The notes under the pieces were generated by a model. The model was not told the DNA's origin. It ran no database searches and worked only from the letters and a program-made list of their open reading frames with translations. A program made the translations under genes and the position numbers. From Gambelia wislizenii (Eukaryota > Chordata > Lepidosauria > Squamata > Crotaphytidae), in NCBI GenBank assembly GCA_030847615.1, contig JAUMIR010000003.1, forward strand, positions 21,085,001-21,149,000: a stretch of 64,000 nt of DNA, given 5' to 3'. Position 1 is the first letter of the stretch. Every line of letters starts with the position of its first letter. Positions 9,161-20,770 of the stretch are shown in pieces.

Positions 9161-9830
9161 TATTCCAGTTCTCTCTTATAGTCTTTTCTCTTTCATAAAA
9201 TTCTGATAGATATTTCCTTTAAAATGGTCAACTCCTTCTCATCTATCATGAATCTGTTTTCATAATGTAGTTGTAGAATGTGATTCCTGGGCTGTTTTCT
9301 GATAAAATGACCCATCATATCCTTTTGCAAAATCCTCTGTCTTGCCTCTCATGAGTTAACTTGATAAACCCAATCCACTTCAATTTCCATTTCATCCCTC
9401 TCCTTTTGCAAGAAAGTTGCCAAGGAATCAATCAGTCTTCCTTCCACCTGTATTTTCATTCTGTTGAGGGAGAAGGACATGATTCCTTCTTCCTCAGCTC
9501 TAGCAAGGCGAGTATATCTAGATCTCGTTCTTGGTCTTTATCCATTTTTCTCTGTCTTCTCTTCCAAAGCTTGCACTTTTTCCGTTACTTGTTTCAGTTC
9601 AGCTGCCATGGGACTTAATGATTATTTTACTTCTTCCAATTCTCTTCTGAATTCCTGTTCTAAGTCTTGGTTTATTCCATCTTCCATTTTTGCCATCTGT
9701 GATTTTATCACTTTCATTTCCTCCAATACTTTCTGCAACATGTTTGTTGACTCAGTTAATCCCCTTCTTCCCTCCGATAATCTGACCTTGGACCTATTAC
9801 TAAAACTCATATTTAAAACACTCATATTTA
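9160..9830 (-). pseudogene. L1 LINE ORF1 fragment
   Basis: On the minus strand, 9825-9622 encodes a coiled-coil segment ('NMLQKVLEEMKVIKSQMAKMEDG'). Further along the same strand broken frames give 'IEVDWVYQVNS', 'DMMGHFIRKQPRNHILQLHYENR' and 'ELTILKEISIRIL'. This order of coiled coil, RRM region and C-terminal domain is that of the L1 ORF1 RNA-binding chaperone. Stops and frameshifts separate the parts, and no L1 ORF2 follows. The fragment abuts the Penelope terminus at 9160. Confidence 0.8.
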
Positions 9831-9849
9831 AAACTCATATTTAAAACAT

Positions 9850-11575
9850 ATTTAAAGCACTAAACCTAAGTAGAAAAATATAAAGGGAAATTTATTTTTA
9901 CCTGCAATTATATCTTTTGGGTACAAGGTGGCACTCTTCCACCATAAGTATATAACACTTCTGTTTACAGCACTCAGATACACAGTGTTATTTCTGGCTC
10001 TGAAGACTTTCCATAGTTCCAGACTCACAGCAGCAGCCTGTCCTTGCTCTTATCACTCTAGTCATGGTAAACAACCCATGTTCTCATGCTTGGAGCACTT
10101 ATTTTTAACCCTTTAAAAAGTTAATGAGCCTTTCTATTGCAATGTTCATAAGATTTGAAAGTATTTTGTTTGCTCTTAATCTATGTCTTTTTTAAAAAAT
10201 TTAAAAAAATTCAATCATCTTGCAAGTATGAAATGTCAGCTAGTTTGATACATCTGGAGGCATCATTGATTTCTTCTCTTGGGTAGAGCTGTGAGGATAT
10301 TACAAGAGTCATCATAATTAAAGGGGTTGTAGGAGTGTAAACCACTCTACTCTTTTAATTTTATTTTTCAACATCAGTCTTCAGGAAGAATAATAGTAAT
10401 CTTCCCTGTTCTGCTTATAAAAAAGGTGCATAGCCACACATGGAAATCAATACCTGGAATCAAATGGTGCTATTCAAATTCCAGCAGCACTTGCATCATG
10501 ATAGATGAACTGTTTGGGTGACTACCAGGCATGTAGTGGAACCAGGCTGACAGGTGACAACTTTGGAGGAAACCCCTCCATGGCCACTTTGTTTTTCTTT
10601 TCTAAAACTCCCTTTGTTAAATCCTTAAGGGATCAATTTCTGGGGGGGGGGGAATCTCACCTTAAGCATTTACTTTTTTCCCCTTAAACTTTCTACCTTT
10701 AGAATTCTTTCCAAAAATATTTGTTTTTCTCAGGATTCTAGAGGTGTACTTTACAGCAAAGGTGAAGAACTTCAGGGGTGGAAAATATCAAATCCAGGCC
10801 TCATGGACCCCAAACCCAGACCTCTTGAATTCCATGGTTGGCCACACTGCCTTCCCCATGACACTATCATTTGGTTATCCCAACTCTACCATATGGAGTT
10901 CCCTAGTTGGCTACTCCTCCTGAAGATGGGGCATTTCCACCAGTGCCTCTTCCAAAGTTTTGAAACACTTATCCTGAGGCTTAGTTCCTAGCAGGAAAAT
11001 CTTTCAGCTAATGTGTAATGGTATTTCCAGCCCCATCCATTTACTTTTGACCCCACTCACTGCTTGAATGTTGAGCACAAGGCCTTTTCTGAAATTGAAC
11101 CGAGCCCTTAGTCTGAAAGAGGTTTTCTTATCCATTCTTTAGGACTGATGGTCGGTTCAATCAAGTGTGATCCCCTGGCCCATGGAGTTTGCATTCTATT
11201 GACATTAACCTTCCTTGGCACCTGCATGTGACAGAAAAGGACAGGTGGGCAAATTGCTTACCACACTGAAATAGCAAATTTGGGGGATTATTTGCACCAG
11301 GAGACTATTGAAGATATATGCTGGAGATATGTCCCCTGATGAAGGATCTCAGCCCATATCTCTGTAACCGAGTACAGATTTCTTTTAATGCACAAGTTCC
11401 CAGGATGAATCTCAGCAATGTGATGATTTGCAGGTGACAACAGCCTTAGTGATGCTGTAGCAGGTGATCATACAGTTTTTACAGCCACACCCTCATGGAG
11501 AATTCCAAAGTGTAGGTAGCTGCGTTGATTTGTATCAACAGGCCAGATCATCAGACTTCACTTTAATGAGGAGCA
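9850..11575. other. No recognisable gene
   Basis: AT-rich DNA with small homopolymer runs (for example nine G at about 10643). The part around 10750-11150 looks like decayed repeat but has no ends I can place. Confidence 0.5.
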
Positions 11576-11576
11576 G

Positions 11577-11735
11577 GTATTTATTTATTTATTTATTTAT
11601 TATTTATACCCCGCTCTTCAGCCACAAGGCTATCAGAGTGGCTTACAGATTGTTTTAAGCAATAGCAATTTACATATCTACACTGTATTAAGCAGTTTCC
11701 AATGTGTGTTAGCTACTTTTTATTTATTTAAGTTA
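11577..11735 (-). repeat. tRNA-SINE (type 2) 3' half
   Basis: From a TTTA-rich tail, the sequence 'ataccccgctcttcagccacaaggctatcagagtggcttacagattgttttaagcaatagcaattt' is the reverse complement of the 3' half of the SINE at 39686-39955. The shared end ('gagtggggtataaataa') resembles L2-type LINE tails. Confidence 0.8.
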
Positions 11736-11763
11736 ATGGGTGTGAATCACCCATTCAAGACAT

Positions 11764-11987
11764 AAGGCCCTTTCACACTGCTCTATGATAGCATTATGAT
11801 TCTACTTTAACTACCATGGTTCCATCCTATGCACTCCTGGGATTTGAAGTTTATGGAGAGGTAGTTTGAATTCTCATCCAGAGAACTCTAGTCTCTCACC
11901 TGGTTACATATCCCATCATTCCATCAGATGTAGTCATGCCAGTTAAACTGCAATTACAGCACTATAATTTTGTAGGGTGAATGGACC
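11764..11987. mobile_element. Palindromic hAT-like MITE
   Basis: The left part 'ggccctttcacactgct...tactttaactaccatgg' is mirrored by the right part 'agttaaactgcaattacagcactat...ggtgaatggacc'. The centre carries 'cctgggatttgaagttt', a block frequent in vertebrate hAT MITEs. The ends are diverged and no target duplication is evident. Confidence 0.6.
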
Positions 11988-11989
11988 AC

Positions 11990-13170
11990 CTAAAAATAGT
12001 CTGCATTATAATAGGCAGAATACTTTTGATGGATGAAGTCAATTCCCCCACACCCACAAGCTATTAGGAGGATTGTGGATAATAAGCAAGGAAGAAGGAA
12101 TCCTCAATGGGAAAGGCAAAACATACCATTACCTCTGCAAAATAAAATGTCCTGGTGCTTCAAGCATGCAAGCCCTTGCCCTGAAACACCACCATATCCC
12201 AAAATCAATTAGACAATTAGAATAACCACTGTACTGAGATCATATTAAACTTACTGCTGGATGAAGTAGAGTACATTGGTCTACCCAGACACATAATTTG
12301 ACCTAGCAAATGGGAGTTTCCTACATAATTATGAAAAAAATCTACACTAGCATAGCCTTGTTACTCAATGTTATTACTGTATTCTATTTGCAGAAAGCTG
12401 TCCCCCTGGAGAAAATCAAAATATGGGATCCTTCTCATATATAGACCAAAGTAGAAGAGTCTAGAAAAAAGCTTTACTACTTGATCTTACCAAATCAATA
12501 TATAAACTGCCCCTAAGCAAAGAGATAGCTTCAACCTACATTTACAGTATATCCATTGTTTTTGAGATAACATCTGTAAAATCATAATGGAAATGAAATG
12601 TATAATGTGATATCTAGTGCATCAAAAGGACAAATATCTCTGTCTTGCCTTGATAACAAAAAGAGAAAATAATGTTATTAGTTATTAAGACAGAAAAAAG
12701 GAAAAAAGGGAAGGGGAAAAATAGTAACTAGTATCAAAAAGTGAAATAATATTGTAGATCAGATGAAAAGAGAAAGGAGAGCGAGAGAGAGAGAAACTTT
12801 ATTACCTATCATTTTTGTACCTAATAGAATCCCATAAGGTTTCTTTCTTGTTGATTTCAAAAGGCCAGTGACAATCTCAGGCTGTTTCTTGTCACAATCT
12901 AGCCTTTGATTCAAAGGTAAAAAGAAAGGATTTGGAGGTTTAGAGCAACGTAACTGGAGAATAAGCTACATTAAGTCTGAAAGCAGCAGGAGCAACTAGG
13001 CAAACTGAATACATGAAAGACAAATATCCTCTACATGGAGGGGACAGAGATTCCAGGAGGTAGGTAGGGTGTGTATGATGAAGGGAAAGGGCACAGCCAT
13101 GGTCAAAGGCTGCCTTGCAATATAAGAAAAAAAGAAATATATTTTGAAGTAGGGATGATATGAATATTCA
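11990..13170. other. No recognisable gene; short GA run near 12780-12795
   Basis: AT-rich DNA without identifiable repeat ends or coding segments. Confidence 0.5.
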
Positions 13171-13174
13171 TAAA

Positions 13175-13870
13175 ATTATAGAATCACAGAATGTTAGAGT
13201 TGGAAGAGACCACGAGGGCCATCCAGTCCAACCTCCTGCCATGCAGGAAATCAAGATCACAGCATCCCTGACAGATGGCCATCCAGACTCTGTTTAAAGA
13301 CGTCCAAGGAAGGAGCCCTACCATGCTCCGAGGAAGTGTGTTCCACTGCCAAACAGCTCTTACTGTCAGAAAATTCCTCCTCATGTTGAGGTGGAGTCTC
13401 TGCTCCTGAAGCTTGCATCCATTGTTCTGTGTTCTAGTCTTTGGAGCAGCAGAAAACAAGCTTGCTCCATCCTCAATGTGACACCCCTTCAAATACTTAT
13501 AAAGGGCTATCATATCACCCCTTTACCATCTTTTTTCCAGGCTAAACATACCCAGCTCCCTAAGTCTCTCCTCATAAGGCATGGTTTCCAGACCTTTCAC
13601 CATTTTAGTCACCCTCCTCTGGACACGCTCCAATTTGTCAATACCCTTTTTGAATTGTGGTGCCCAGAACTAGACACAGTATTCTAGGTGAGGCCTGACC
13701 AAGGCAGAATAGACTGGCACTATTACTTCCCTTGATCTAGACACTATACTTCTATTAATGCAGCCCAAAATCGCATTGGCCTTTTTAGCTGCCGCATCAC
13801 ACTGTTGACTCATGTTCAACTTGTGGTCTACTAGGACTCCTAGATTCCTTTTCATACATAGTCTCATTCA
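13175..13870 (-). mobile_element. 5'-truncated CR1 LINE
   Basis: On the minus strand the element runs from the C-terminal quarter of ORF2 (frames at 13867-13670 and 13513-13184, with '[26 protein letters not shown]' and '[24 protein letters not shown]') to the 3' UTR. It ends in an ATTCTATG-type tail, seen here as 'ttatagaatcacagaat'. Stops and an indel break the frame. The 5' truncation point is near 13870. Confidence 0.93.
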
Positions 13871-14067
13871 GCACAGGCCCTCAAATATGCAGAACCCCTG
13901 CTCTGTTAATTTTGAGCAGAGACCATCTTTAGTAACTCCCCTACATGTTACTTTGCCCAAAATGTCCTCTAGCAATAGGCAATAACATGGCCTTAGGCTT
14001 AAAAAAATTTAAATAACTAAAAGGTAACAATTCTAGTTATAAGAATTTTTTAAAAATATTGCAAAAT

Positions 14068-14288
14068 CTGCAACTGTGGTTTGAGTGTTGGACTATGACT
14101 CTGTAAACCAGGGTTTAAATTCCTGCTTGGCCATGAAAGCCTACTGGGTGACCTTGGGCAAGTCACATGCTCTCAGCCTCAGAATATCCTGTAATATATT
14201 CACCTCATGGTCACCATAAGTCAGAAATGACTTGAAGGCACACATAACAACAGCTGCAGCAGCAGCAGCAACAACAGCAGCGATATTT
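14068..14288 (+). repeat. Sauria-type SINE, nearly complete
   Basis: The head ('gtggtttgagtgttggactatgactctg'), body ('cctactgggtgaccttgggcaagtcacatgctctcagcctcag'), BovB-like end ('accataagtcagaaatgacttgaaggcac') and an ACA/GCA tail appear in order. Confidence 0.92.
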
Positions 14289-14436
14289 GGACCTTGGAGC
14301 TCTATTTGGAACTACTTACTTAAAAAAGATGCCAGTTGTGCTCAAGCCAACCTAGTGTTTCGGTAATAGCAATGCTCTCCAGTCTCTAATGTAGCAGAAT
14401 CAGTTCCATGAAGAAGTCAGACTCATGAGGCACAGC

Positions 14437-14463
14437 TGTGTGTGTGTGTGTGTGTGTGTGTGC
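14437..14463. repeat. TG dinucleotide microsatellite
   Basis: About thirteen uninterrupted TG units. Confidence 0.95.
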
Positions 14464-14469
14464 GTATTT

Positions 14470-16720
14470 GGGTGGGTGGGGGGTTCTGGCTGATCCATCT
14501 GGTTGCTCCCATGTCAGCAAAGTGGTAAGGCTGCTCTGAATGTTAGTCCAAACTTTAAAAGAGGTATCCAAAATACTGAGCCCCATTACCAGAAGAGGTT
14601 GAACACCTTCAAAAGCCCCTTTATAGCTCAACCTAAAACCTGAGTTTTAGAACTTGAAATTTGCAGTACCACTGGGAGAAAAGCAACCAGCTGTCACTAG
14701 GAATGGAAAGAATATTCAAAAATATTTGCAAATTTGTAAAACAAACAAACACCACCCCATGTTTGTAAGTGTTGTGAAACCATCAGAAGCATCCTGGACT
14801 GGTGAGAATCTTCACAGTTTAGGACATACTCTGTGCAAAATTTGCATGTGGTTGCTTTTCACAGAAAACTGTATCTTCTGCTTAGAAAATAATATTTCTA
14901 TTAAGAAATATTGTTTCCTGCACAAAACAACCACATGCGAATTTTGGACAGAATAATTCTTGAATTGTGAAGAGGCTTTGAAAATTGTGGTACTTCATTT
15001 GAGAAGAAACTCGGTGAAGAATTACATCCTTGGTTGCCAGTCTTGGGCTTAATGTCAGGGAGAGGATTTCTGACTCCTTTGCCATTGATGGTCAACACTG
15101 ATTTCATCAGCATCTATCCTTCTAGACTGTGCCTGAATCCTGACTTTCACTTGACTTAATGCTACCTCCCTCCCATATTTATAACAGCATAGTTAAGAGT
15201 TGTTAGCTGAGAGACAGAGTGGGACTGAACCAACTCTTTAACTACTTATAGCTTTTATTCTAATTCATGAGTGTCAGTCTCTGCTTTAGCATTATTTTAA
15301 AGTTTGCAAGAAGCCAGCTGCTGGCGGACTTAAAACTATAATGTCACTAGCAAGTGCCAATATAAATCATATTGATTTTTTTTTTCTTTTAAGAGTATTC
15401 TCCCTTAGGGGGAAAATCAATATTCCAGTAGGTGGAGCAACAATGACATCAGAACTGCATTCCAAACTAAGGGGGAGAGGTAGAGGGGAAAAAATAATCT
15501 TCTTGTAACAAAAATATAGAACTGAGAACAAGAAATGAATCCAACTCAGATGCACAAACATCCTTAGGCATTTACTATCCAGCTTCATTCTATAGAGAAA
15601 CATTTGTATTAACCAGGCATGGAATGTAATTTGACTTGTTAAAAGGCTATGGAAGAGTGAGTTATAATCATTTTGCAGAGTGAAATATAGGCAAAGGGGG
15701 CTGTTTCTACTTCTCCTTTACACCAGTCTAATTAAAGGATCATTTCCCTGAAAGTCACTGGTGTAAATTTGGTGGAAATGAGATCTCAGATCAAAGCCAG
15801 ACGCTAACTGCATAATGACTCCAGGCTCCTGCTGATAATAATGTTTCCCCCCCTTCCCCTGATCCTTTCACAAACTCTGATTGCCTGATGTGCATTTTGT
15901 TATGCAGCCGATCAATACCAAAGTCTGTGGGTGTCTTGCTAATAAGCCCTGCATATGTAACAACACAGGAACCACTTGTAGGGTCAAGCCGCAGTCAGGA
16001 ATGGTGTAAACTCCATTAGATTTGCTCCCATTTATATGGTCTCACTAAAGCTGTGACAGTTTTGAATGCGGTCACAGAAAAATTATACAAACTCAGTCTG
16101 TATGAGAAGGTGGATCCATGTGTTTGTTAGGATTGGGGGTGGGTGTCACCTTGTGGTTCAAACTTGGGAAAATGAAGGAATATCACAAAATAAATGGAAA
16201 AGAATTTGAATGTGGATTTGACAGTCCCAATAAAAATACCCATTTTTGTACCTCCCAAGTCTTGGAAAATATCTCATGCATTCACATATTTGTGAGGCAT
16301 ACAAAGCATTTGGGGGAAAACAGTGCATATATAACAATGCACTGCTAAAAATGCAAATATCTGAACATGTTTTACCCAATGGGAGAAATATGTAGATTAG
16401 GTGAAACGCATACATTTAACTCACACATTAGGAAAATGCATAACACTCCCACACTCACACACACTTCAGTATTAGAAGGAAAAACAAAACAAACACTTGC
16501 AACCTGATATGAAAGAAGGATAGGAAAAATATTCAGGTGGGATTCAGAGAAATGCAACAGAACTGAGACACAGGTATTGTTCCCAATCCTAAATATTCAA
16601 CACAAGGTTGCAGCTGGGGGGAAGGGGGAGAAGCCTTTCATTCAGCCTTTCAAAGTGTATAAAGATTAGATAACGTTATTTGTTACATACATTATACAGT
16701 ATATAGCATGTATATGTTCT
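14470..16720. other. No recognisable gene; possible conserved non-coding patch near 15870-15990
   Basis: No repeat ends or protein remnants were found. The patch at about 15870-15990 lacks repeat features and has balanced composition, so it is a candidate constrained element only by impression. Confidence 0.4.
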
Positions 16721-16734
16721 GATCAGTGTAACCT

Positions 16735-17046
16735 GAGGATGTGAATAGGATCCTGGCAGATGTGACAGCCACTATAGGTATACTGGATCCACATCCTACC
16801 TGGCTCTTAAAGGCAGGTCGTGAATGCCTAACTACAAGGCAGGTTTCCATCCTGCCTAAAAGAGGCTGTAGTGAGGCCATTACTGAACATGCACACCCTG
16901 AATCCCACTGTATAGGACAATTATTGGCCAGTCTCCAATATTCCATTCTTTGCCAAGGTTCTAGAATATGTGGTAGCCTCCCAACTCCAGGGGTTCCTGG
17001 GTGAAACAGATTATCTAGAACTATTTCAATCTGACTTCAGGCCTGG
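16735..17046 (+). pseudogene. L2 LINE, reverse-transcriptase N-terminal piece
   Basis: The plus-strand translation reads 'ILDPHPTWLLKAGRECLTTRQVSILPKRGCSEAI', then in shifted frames 'SLQYSILCQGSRI' and 'FQSDFRPG'. This follows the L2 segment just before the reverse-transcriptase core. The copy is interrupted at 17046 by a solo LTR and continues at 18028. It is old: indels break the frame every hundred bases or so. Confidence 0.8.
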
Positions 17047-18027
17047 TGTCACACGGGCCTCCCTCTTTTCTCTGTGCATTCACACTATCACAGAGTTGGG
17101 AAGAAAGGTCCATGGGTTTGTACAATCTGACCCCCACTCTTAGTTCACACTATCACAGAGTTGGGAGGAAAGGCCCATTGGTTTGTACAATCTGAGGGAA
17201 TCTTCTAGCCTGGAAAACCCTTAGAATTAGGTCTCCTTTCAGTATCTGCCACCACTCCCCTTCCACACAGCATAGCGAGAAGCTGTGCAGGTTCTCTGAT
17301 TAACCAGTAGAACTACTCATTCTGTTAAAGTATCACAAACCCCCCCTTCTCTATCCCAACGAACAATCAAGGTAGCTTGCCCAAGCAAGGCACCTGTACG
17401 TAGGCTTAGTAAAAAATAAAGCTTTTTCTGTTTTCCTAAGTTCAAGCAAGGAAGCAGTTAACAAAAATAGTATCATGGAGAAAAGGCATTTCTCTCCAGG
17501 TCCCAACTTAAAAGTTACATAGAATAGCATTCAGAATTTAGGGTACATTCAGTCAGAGGATTAAAATAAATTTTAATCTAACACAATTCTACCTAAACAC
17601 ATTTTTCTAACTCTAAGGAAAAGTAAACTCCCATTTTAGGAAGTCCTTCTGGATCAATCTCCTGATGGTGGAATTTCAGAGCAATGCAAATAGGCCTGTC
17701 CTTCAGGCCTCATGATATCATGTGGCTCTCTTGATGACCTCTAAGCCATGTCTGGTCGGCTCCTCAGACCTTCCCCAAGTACCATGTGGTTGCAAATAAA
17801 GACTGCAGCTTCTCTAAACTCCATTAGCCAAATCTGATTGGCTCTGCATTGCCCAATCTGATTGGCTCACCAGTCAGGTGATGTGATATCATGCTTAGCA
17901 AAGGAAGATCCAACCCCTCACCTTTGTTTGACAATCAGGGAATAGGAATTTACAGACGATGGGAAATGTAGTTCTGGCAGATGTGTTCTGTCTCCATGAT
18001 GGGAGTTGCAGGCACTCCATCATGACA
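17047..18027 (-). mobile_element. Solo LTR (family 1) inside L2, TSD CCTGG
   Basis: This 981-bp segment begins TGTCACACGG and ends ATCATGACA on the plus strand. The 5-bp repeat CCTGG flanks it at 17042-17046 and 18028-18032, and excising it rejoins the L2 reading ('caggcctgg' to 'ctacggg'). On the minus strand it starts TGTCATGATGG, like the LTR at 2252-3153. The region carries 'agccaatcagattgg' CCAAT-type motifs on the minus strand, consistent with a promoter region. A roughly 50-bp block near its 3' end is tandemly repeated (17081-17130 and 17146-17195). No internal genes remain. Confidence 0.85.
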
Positions 18028-18032
18028 CCTGG

Positions 18033-18922
18033 CTACGGGATTGTTGGTCACCTTGATGGACAATGTTGGTAACCTACATGGGGAACAGGACAGAGGGACT
18101 GTGCCGTTTTTGGTTCTACTGGACCTCTCAGTGGCTGTTAATACAATAGTATCCTTTTGGGCTGCCTCTCTGGGATGGGACTGAGGGTACTGTTCTACAG
18201 GTTTTCCAGTCCTTTTTGGAGGGAGGGACTCAGAAGGTGGTGCTGAGGGATGCCTGTTCAACACCCTGGCCACAGTCCTATGCCCCCCTCAACTAGGATT
18301 CAGTGCTGTCTTCAATTCTGTTTAATATCTACATGAAACGGTTGGGAGTGGTTATCTGGAGCTTTGGTGTCACTAATATGCTGATACTCAACACTATCCC
18401 TTTTCCCCACCTAATTCCAAGGAAGCTGTTTCTGTACTAAAGCAGTGTGTGGTATTAGTAATGGACTGGATGAGAGTGAACAAACTGAAACTTCATGCAG
18501 ACATGTGGAGGTGCTCCTTGTCATTTGTAAGGCAGGTCAGGGCACAGGGAACAGGGATTCACCCTGAATTGAATGGTATTACACTCACCCTGAAATCTCA
18601 GGCTCACAACTTGGGCATATGTCTGATCTCAGATCTGAGCCTGGATGCCTAGTTTTTTGGGTGTGTGTTTGCACAATTGAAAAAAGGTATGCCAGCTGCA
18701 CTCGCTCAGGGGAGGGCTCTCTCTCAGTCCCACCATCCCACCACCAGGTACAGCTGGTAAGGACATGAGTGAGAACTTTCTTGGAGACTGCTTCTAGACT
18801 GTGGAATTTCCATCCATGGGAGGTCTGTTTGGCCACCTCCCTTTGTCTCTTTTCACCAGAAGACCTTCCTATTTAGGTAGACATTTGATTGATTTTAATC
18901 ATACGGCAGAAAATTGTTTAAA
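18033..18922 (+). pseudogene. L2 LINE, reverse transcriptase core to C-terminus
   Basis: This is the continuation of the L2 at 16735. Plus-strand pieces include 'SVLSSILFNIYMKRLGVVIW' (RT block leading to the catalytic region), 'VMDWMRVNKLKLHAD' and 'LKSQAHNLGICLISDLSLDA', then the C-terminal 'SLRSHHPTTRYSW' area, with many stops. The copy is cut by a CR1 insertion at about 18922, and its 3' UTR resumes near 22850. Confidence 0.8.
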
Positions 18923-19097
18923 ATCATAGAATCATAGAATTGCAGAGTTGGAAAAGACCACAAGGGCCATCCAGTCCAACCCCCTGCCACGCAGGAAATC
19001 ACGACCAAAGCATCCCCGACAGATGGCCATCCAGCCTCTGTATGAAGACGTCCAAGGAAGGAGACCCCACCACTTTCCGAGGGAGTGTGTTCCACTG

Positions 19098-20770
19098 CTA
19101 AACAGCTCTTACTGTCAAAAAGTTCCTCCTAATGTTGAGGTGGAATCTCTGTTCCTGAAGCTTGCATCCATTGCTCCATGTTCCAGTCTCTGGAGCAGCA
19201 GAAAACAAGCCTGCTCCATCCTCAATGTGACACCCCTTCAAATACTTAAACAGGGCTATCATATCGCCTCTTAAGTATCTTTTTTCCAGGCTAAACTTAC
19301 CCAGCTCCCTAAGTCTCTCATCATAAGGCATCGTTTCCAGACCTTTCACCATTTTAGTCACCCTTCTTTGCACACACTCCAATTTGTCCATATCCTTTTT
19401 GAATTGTGGTGCCCAGAACAGGACACAGTATTCTAGGTGAGGTCTGACCAAGACAGAATAGAGCGGCACTATTACTTCCCTTGACCTAGACACAATACTT
19501 CCATTGATGCAGCCCAAAATCGCATTGGCCTTTTTAGCTGCCGCATCACACTGTTCACTCATGTTCAGCTTGTGGTCTACTAGGACTCCTAGATCCCTTT
19601 CGCATGTAGTCTTGTTCAGCCAGGTCTCCCCCATCCTATATTGATGCATTTCATTTTTTCGCCCTAAGTGCAGTACCTTACACTTCTCCGTATTGAATTT
19701 CATTTTATTAGCTTTGGCCCAGCTCTCCAGTCTATCCAGGTCATCTTGAATTTTGATCCTATCCTCTAGGGTATTGGCTACTCCTCCCAATTTAGTGTCA
19801 TCTGCAAATTTGATAAGTATGCCCCTAATTCCCTCAACCAAGTCATTGATAAAGATGTTGAATAGCACTGGGCCCAGGACAGAACCCTGTGGCACCCCAC
19901 TGGTCACATCTTTCCAAGACGAAGAGGAGCCACTGCTGAGCACCCTTTGGGTTCGGCCGGTCAACCAATTACAAATCCATTTAACAGTTAACTTGTCTAG
20001 CCCACATTTTACAAGCTTGTTTGCAAGAATGTCATGGGGAACCTTGTCAAAGGCCTTACTGAAATCAAGGTATGTGATGTCCACTTCATCTACCAAGATG
20101 GTAATTTTATCAAAAAAAAGAGATCAGATGGCATGACTTGTCTGGCATGACTTGTCTGGCATGACTTGTTTCTCTGAAACCCATGTTGACTTTTTGTGAT
20201 TATGGCATTGCCTTCTAAATGTTCACAGACTCTCTGTTTAATGATCTGCTCTAGAATCTTCCCTGGTATTGATGTCAGACTAACTGGACAATAATTGTTG
20301 GGATCCTCTTTTTTCCCCTTTTTGAAGATGGGGTCAACATTTGCCCTCCTCCAGTCTGCTGGGACTTCTCCTGTTCTCCAGGAGTTCTCAAAAATTATTG
20401 CCAATGGCTGTGATATTACATTTGCCAGCTCTTTTAATACCCTTGGATGTAGTTCATCTGGTCCTGGAGATTTAAATTCATTTAGTTTAAGAAGGTATTC
20501 CTGTACTACCTCTTTACTTATTTTGAGCTGGATTTCCCCTATTGTGTCCTCTGTTCCATTCTCCTCAGGTTGGTACCCCTTTTCCTTTTCTGAAAACACT
20601 GAGGCAAAGAAGGTGTTGAGTAATTCTGCCTTTTCTCTACCCCTTGTTAGCATTTTGCCATCTTCTCCACATAGTGGCCCTACCATTTCCTTCTTCCTCC
20701 TTTTGCTGTGGACATACCCCAAAAAACCTCTTTTTATTGTTCTTAACCTCTCTAGCAAGCCTGAGCTCAT
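19098..20770 (-). pseudogene. CR1 ORF2, reverse transcriptase and C-terminal domain
   Basis: Two overlapping frames cover the reverse transcriptase. 20770-20090 gives the region before and into the RT fingers ('EVPADWRRANVDPIFKKGKK', 'YCPVSLTSIPGKILEQIIKQ'). 20096-19098 gives the palm and thumb: 'YLDFSKAFDKVPHDIL', 'GVPQGSVLGPVLFNIFINDL' and the catalytic 'FADDTKLGG', followed by the CR1 C-terminal domain ('[22 protein letters not shown]'). The break between the frames coincides with a 14-bp unit triplicated at 20130-20171, which adds 28 bases and shifts the frame. The C-terminal end is also shifted near 19098. The enzyme would copy CR1 RNA at a nicked target. Confidence 0.9.
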
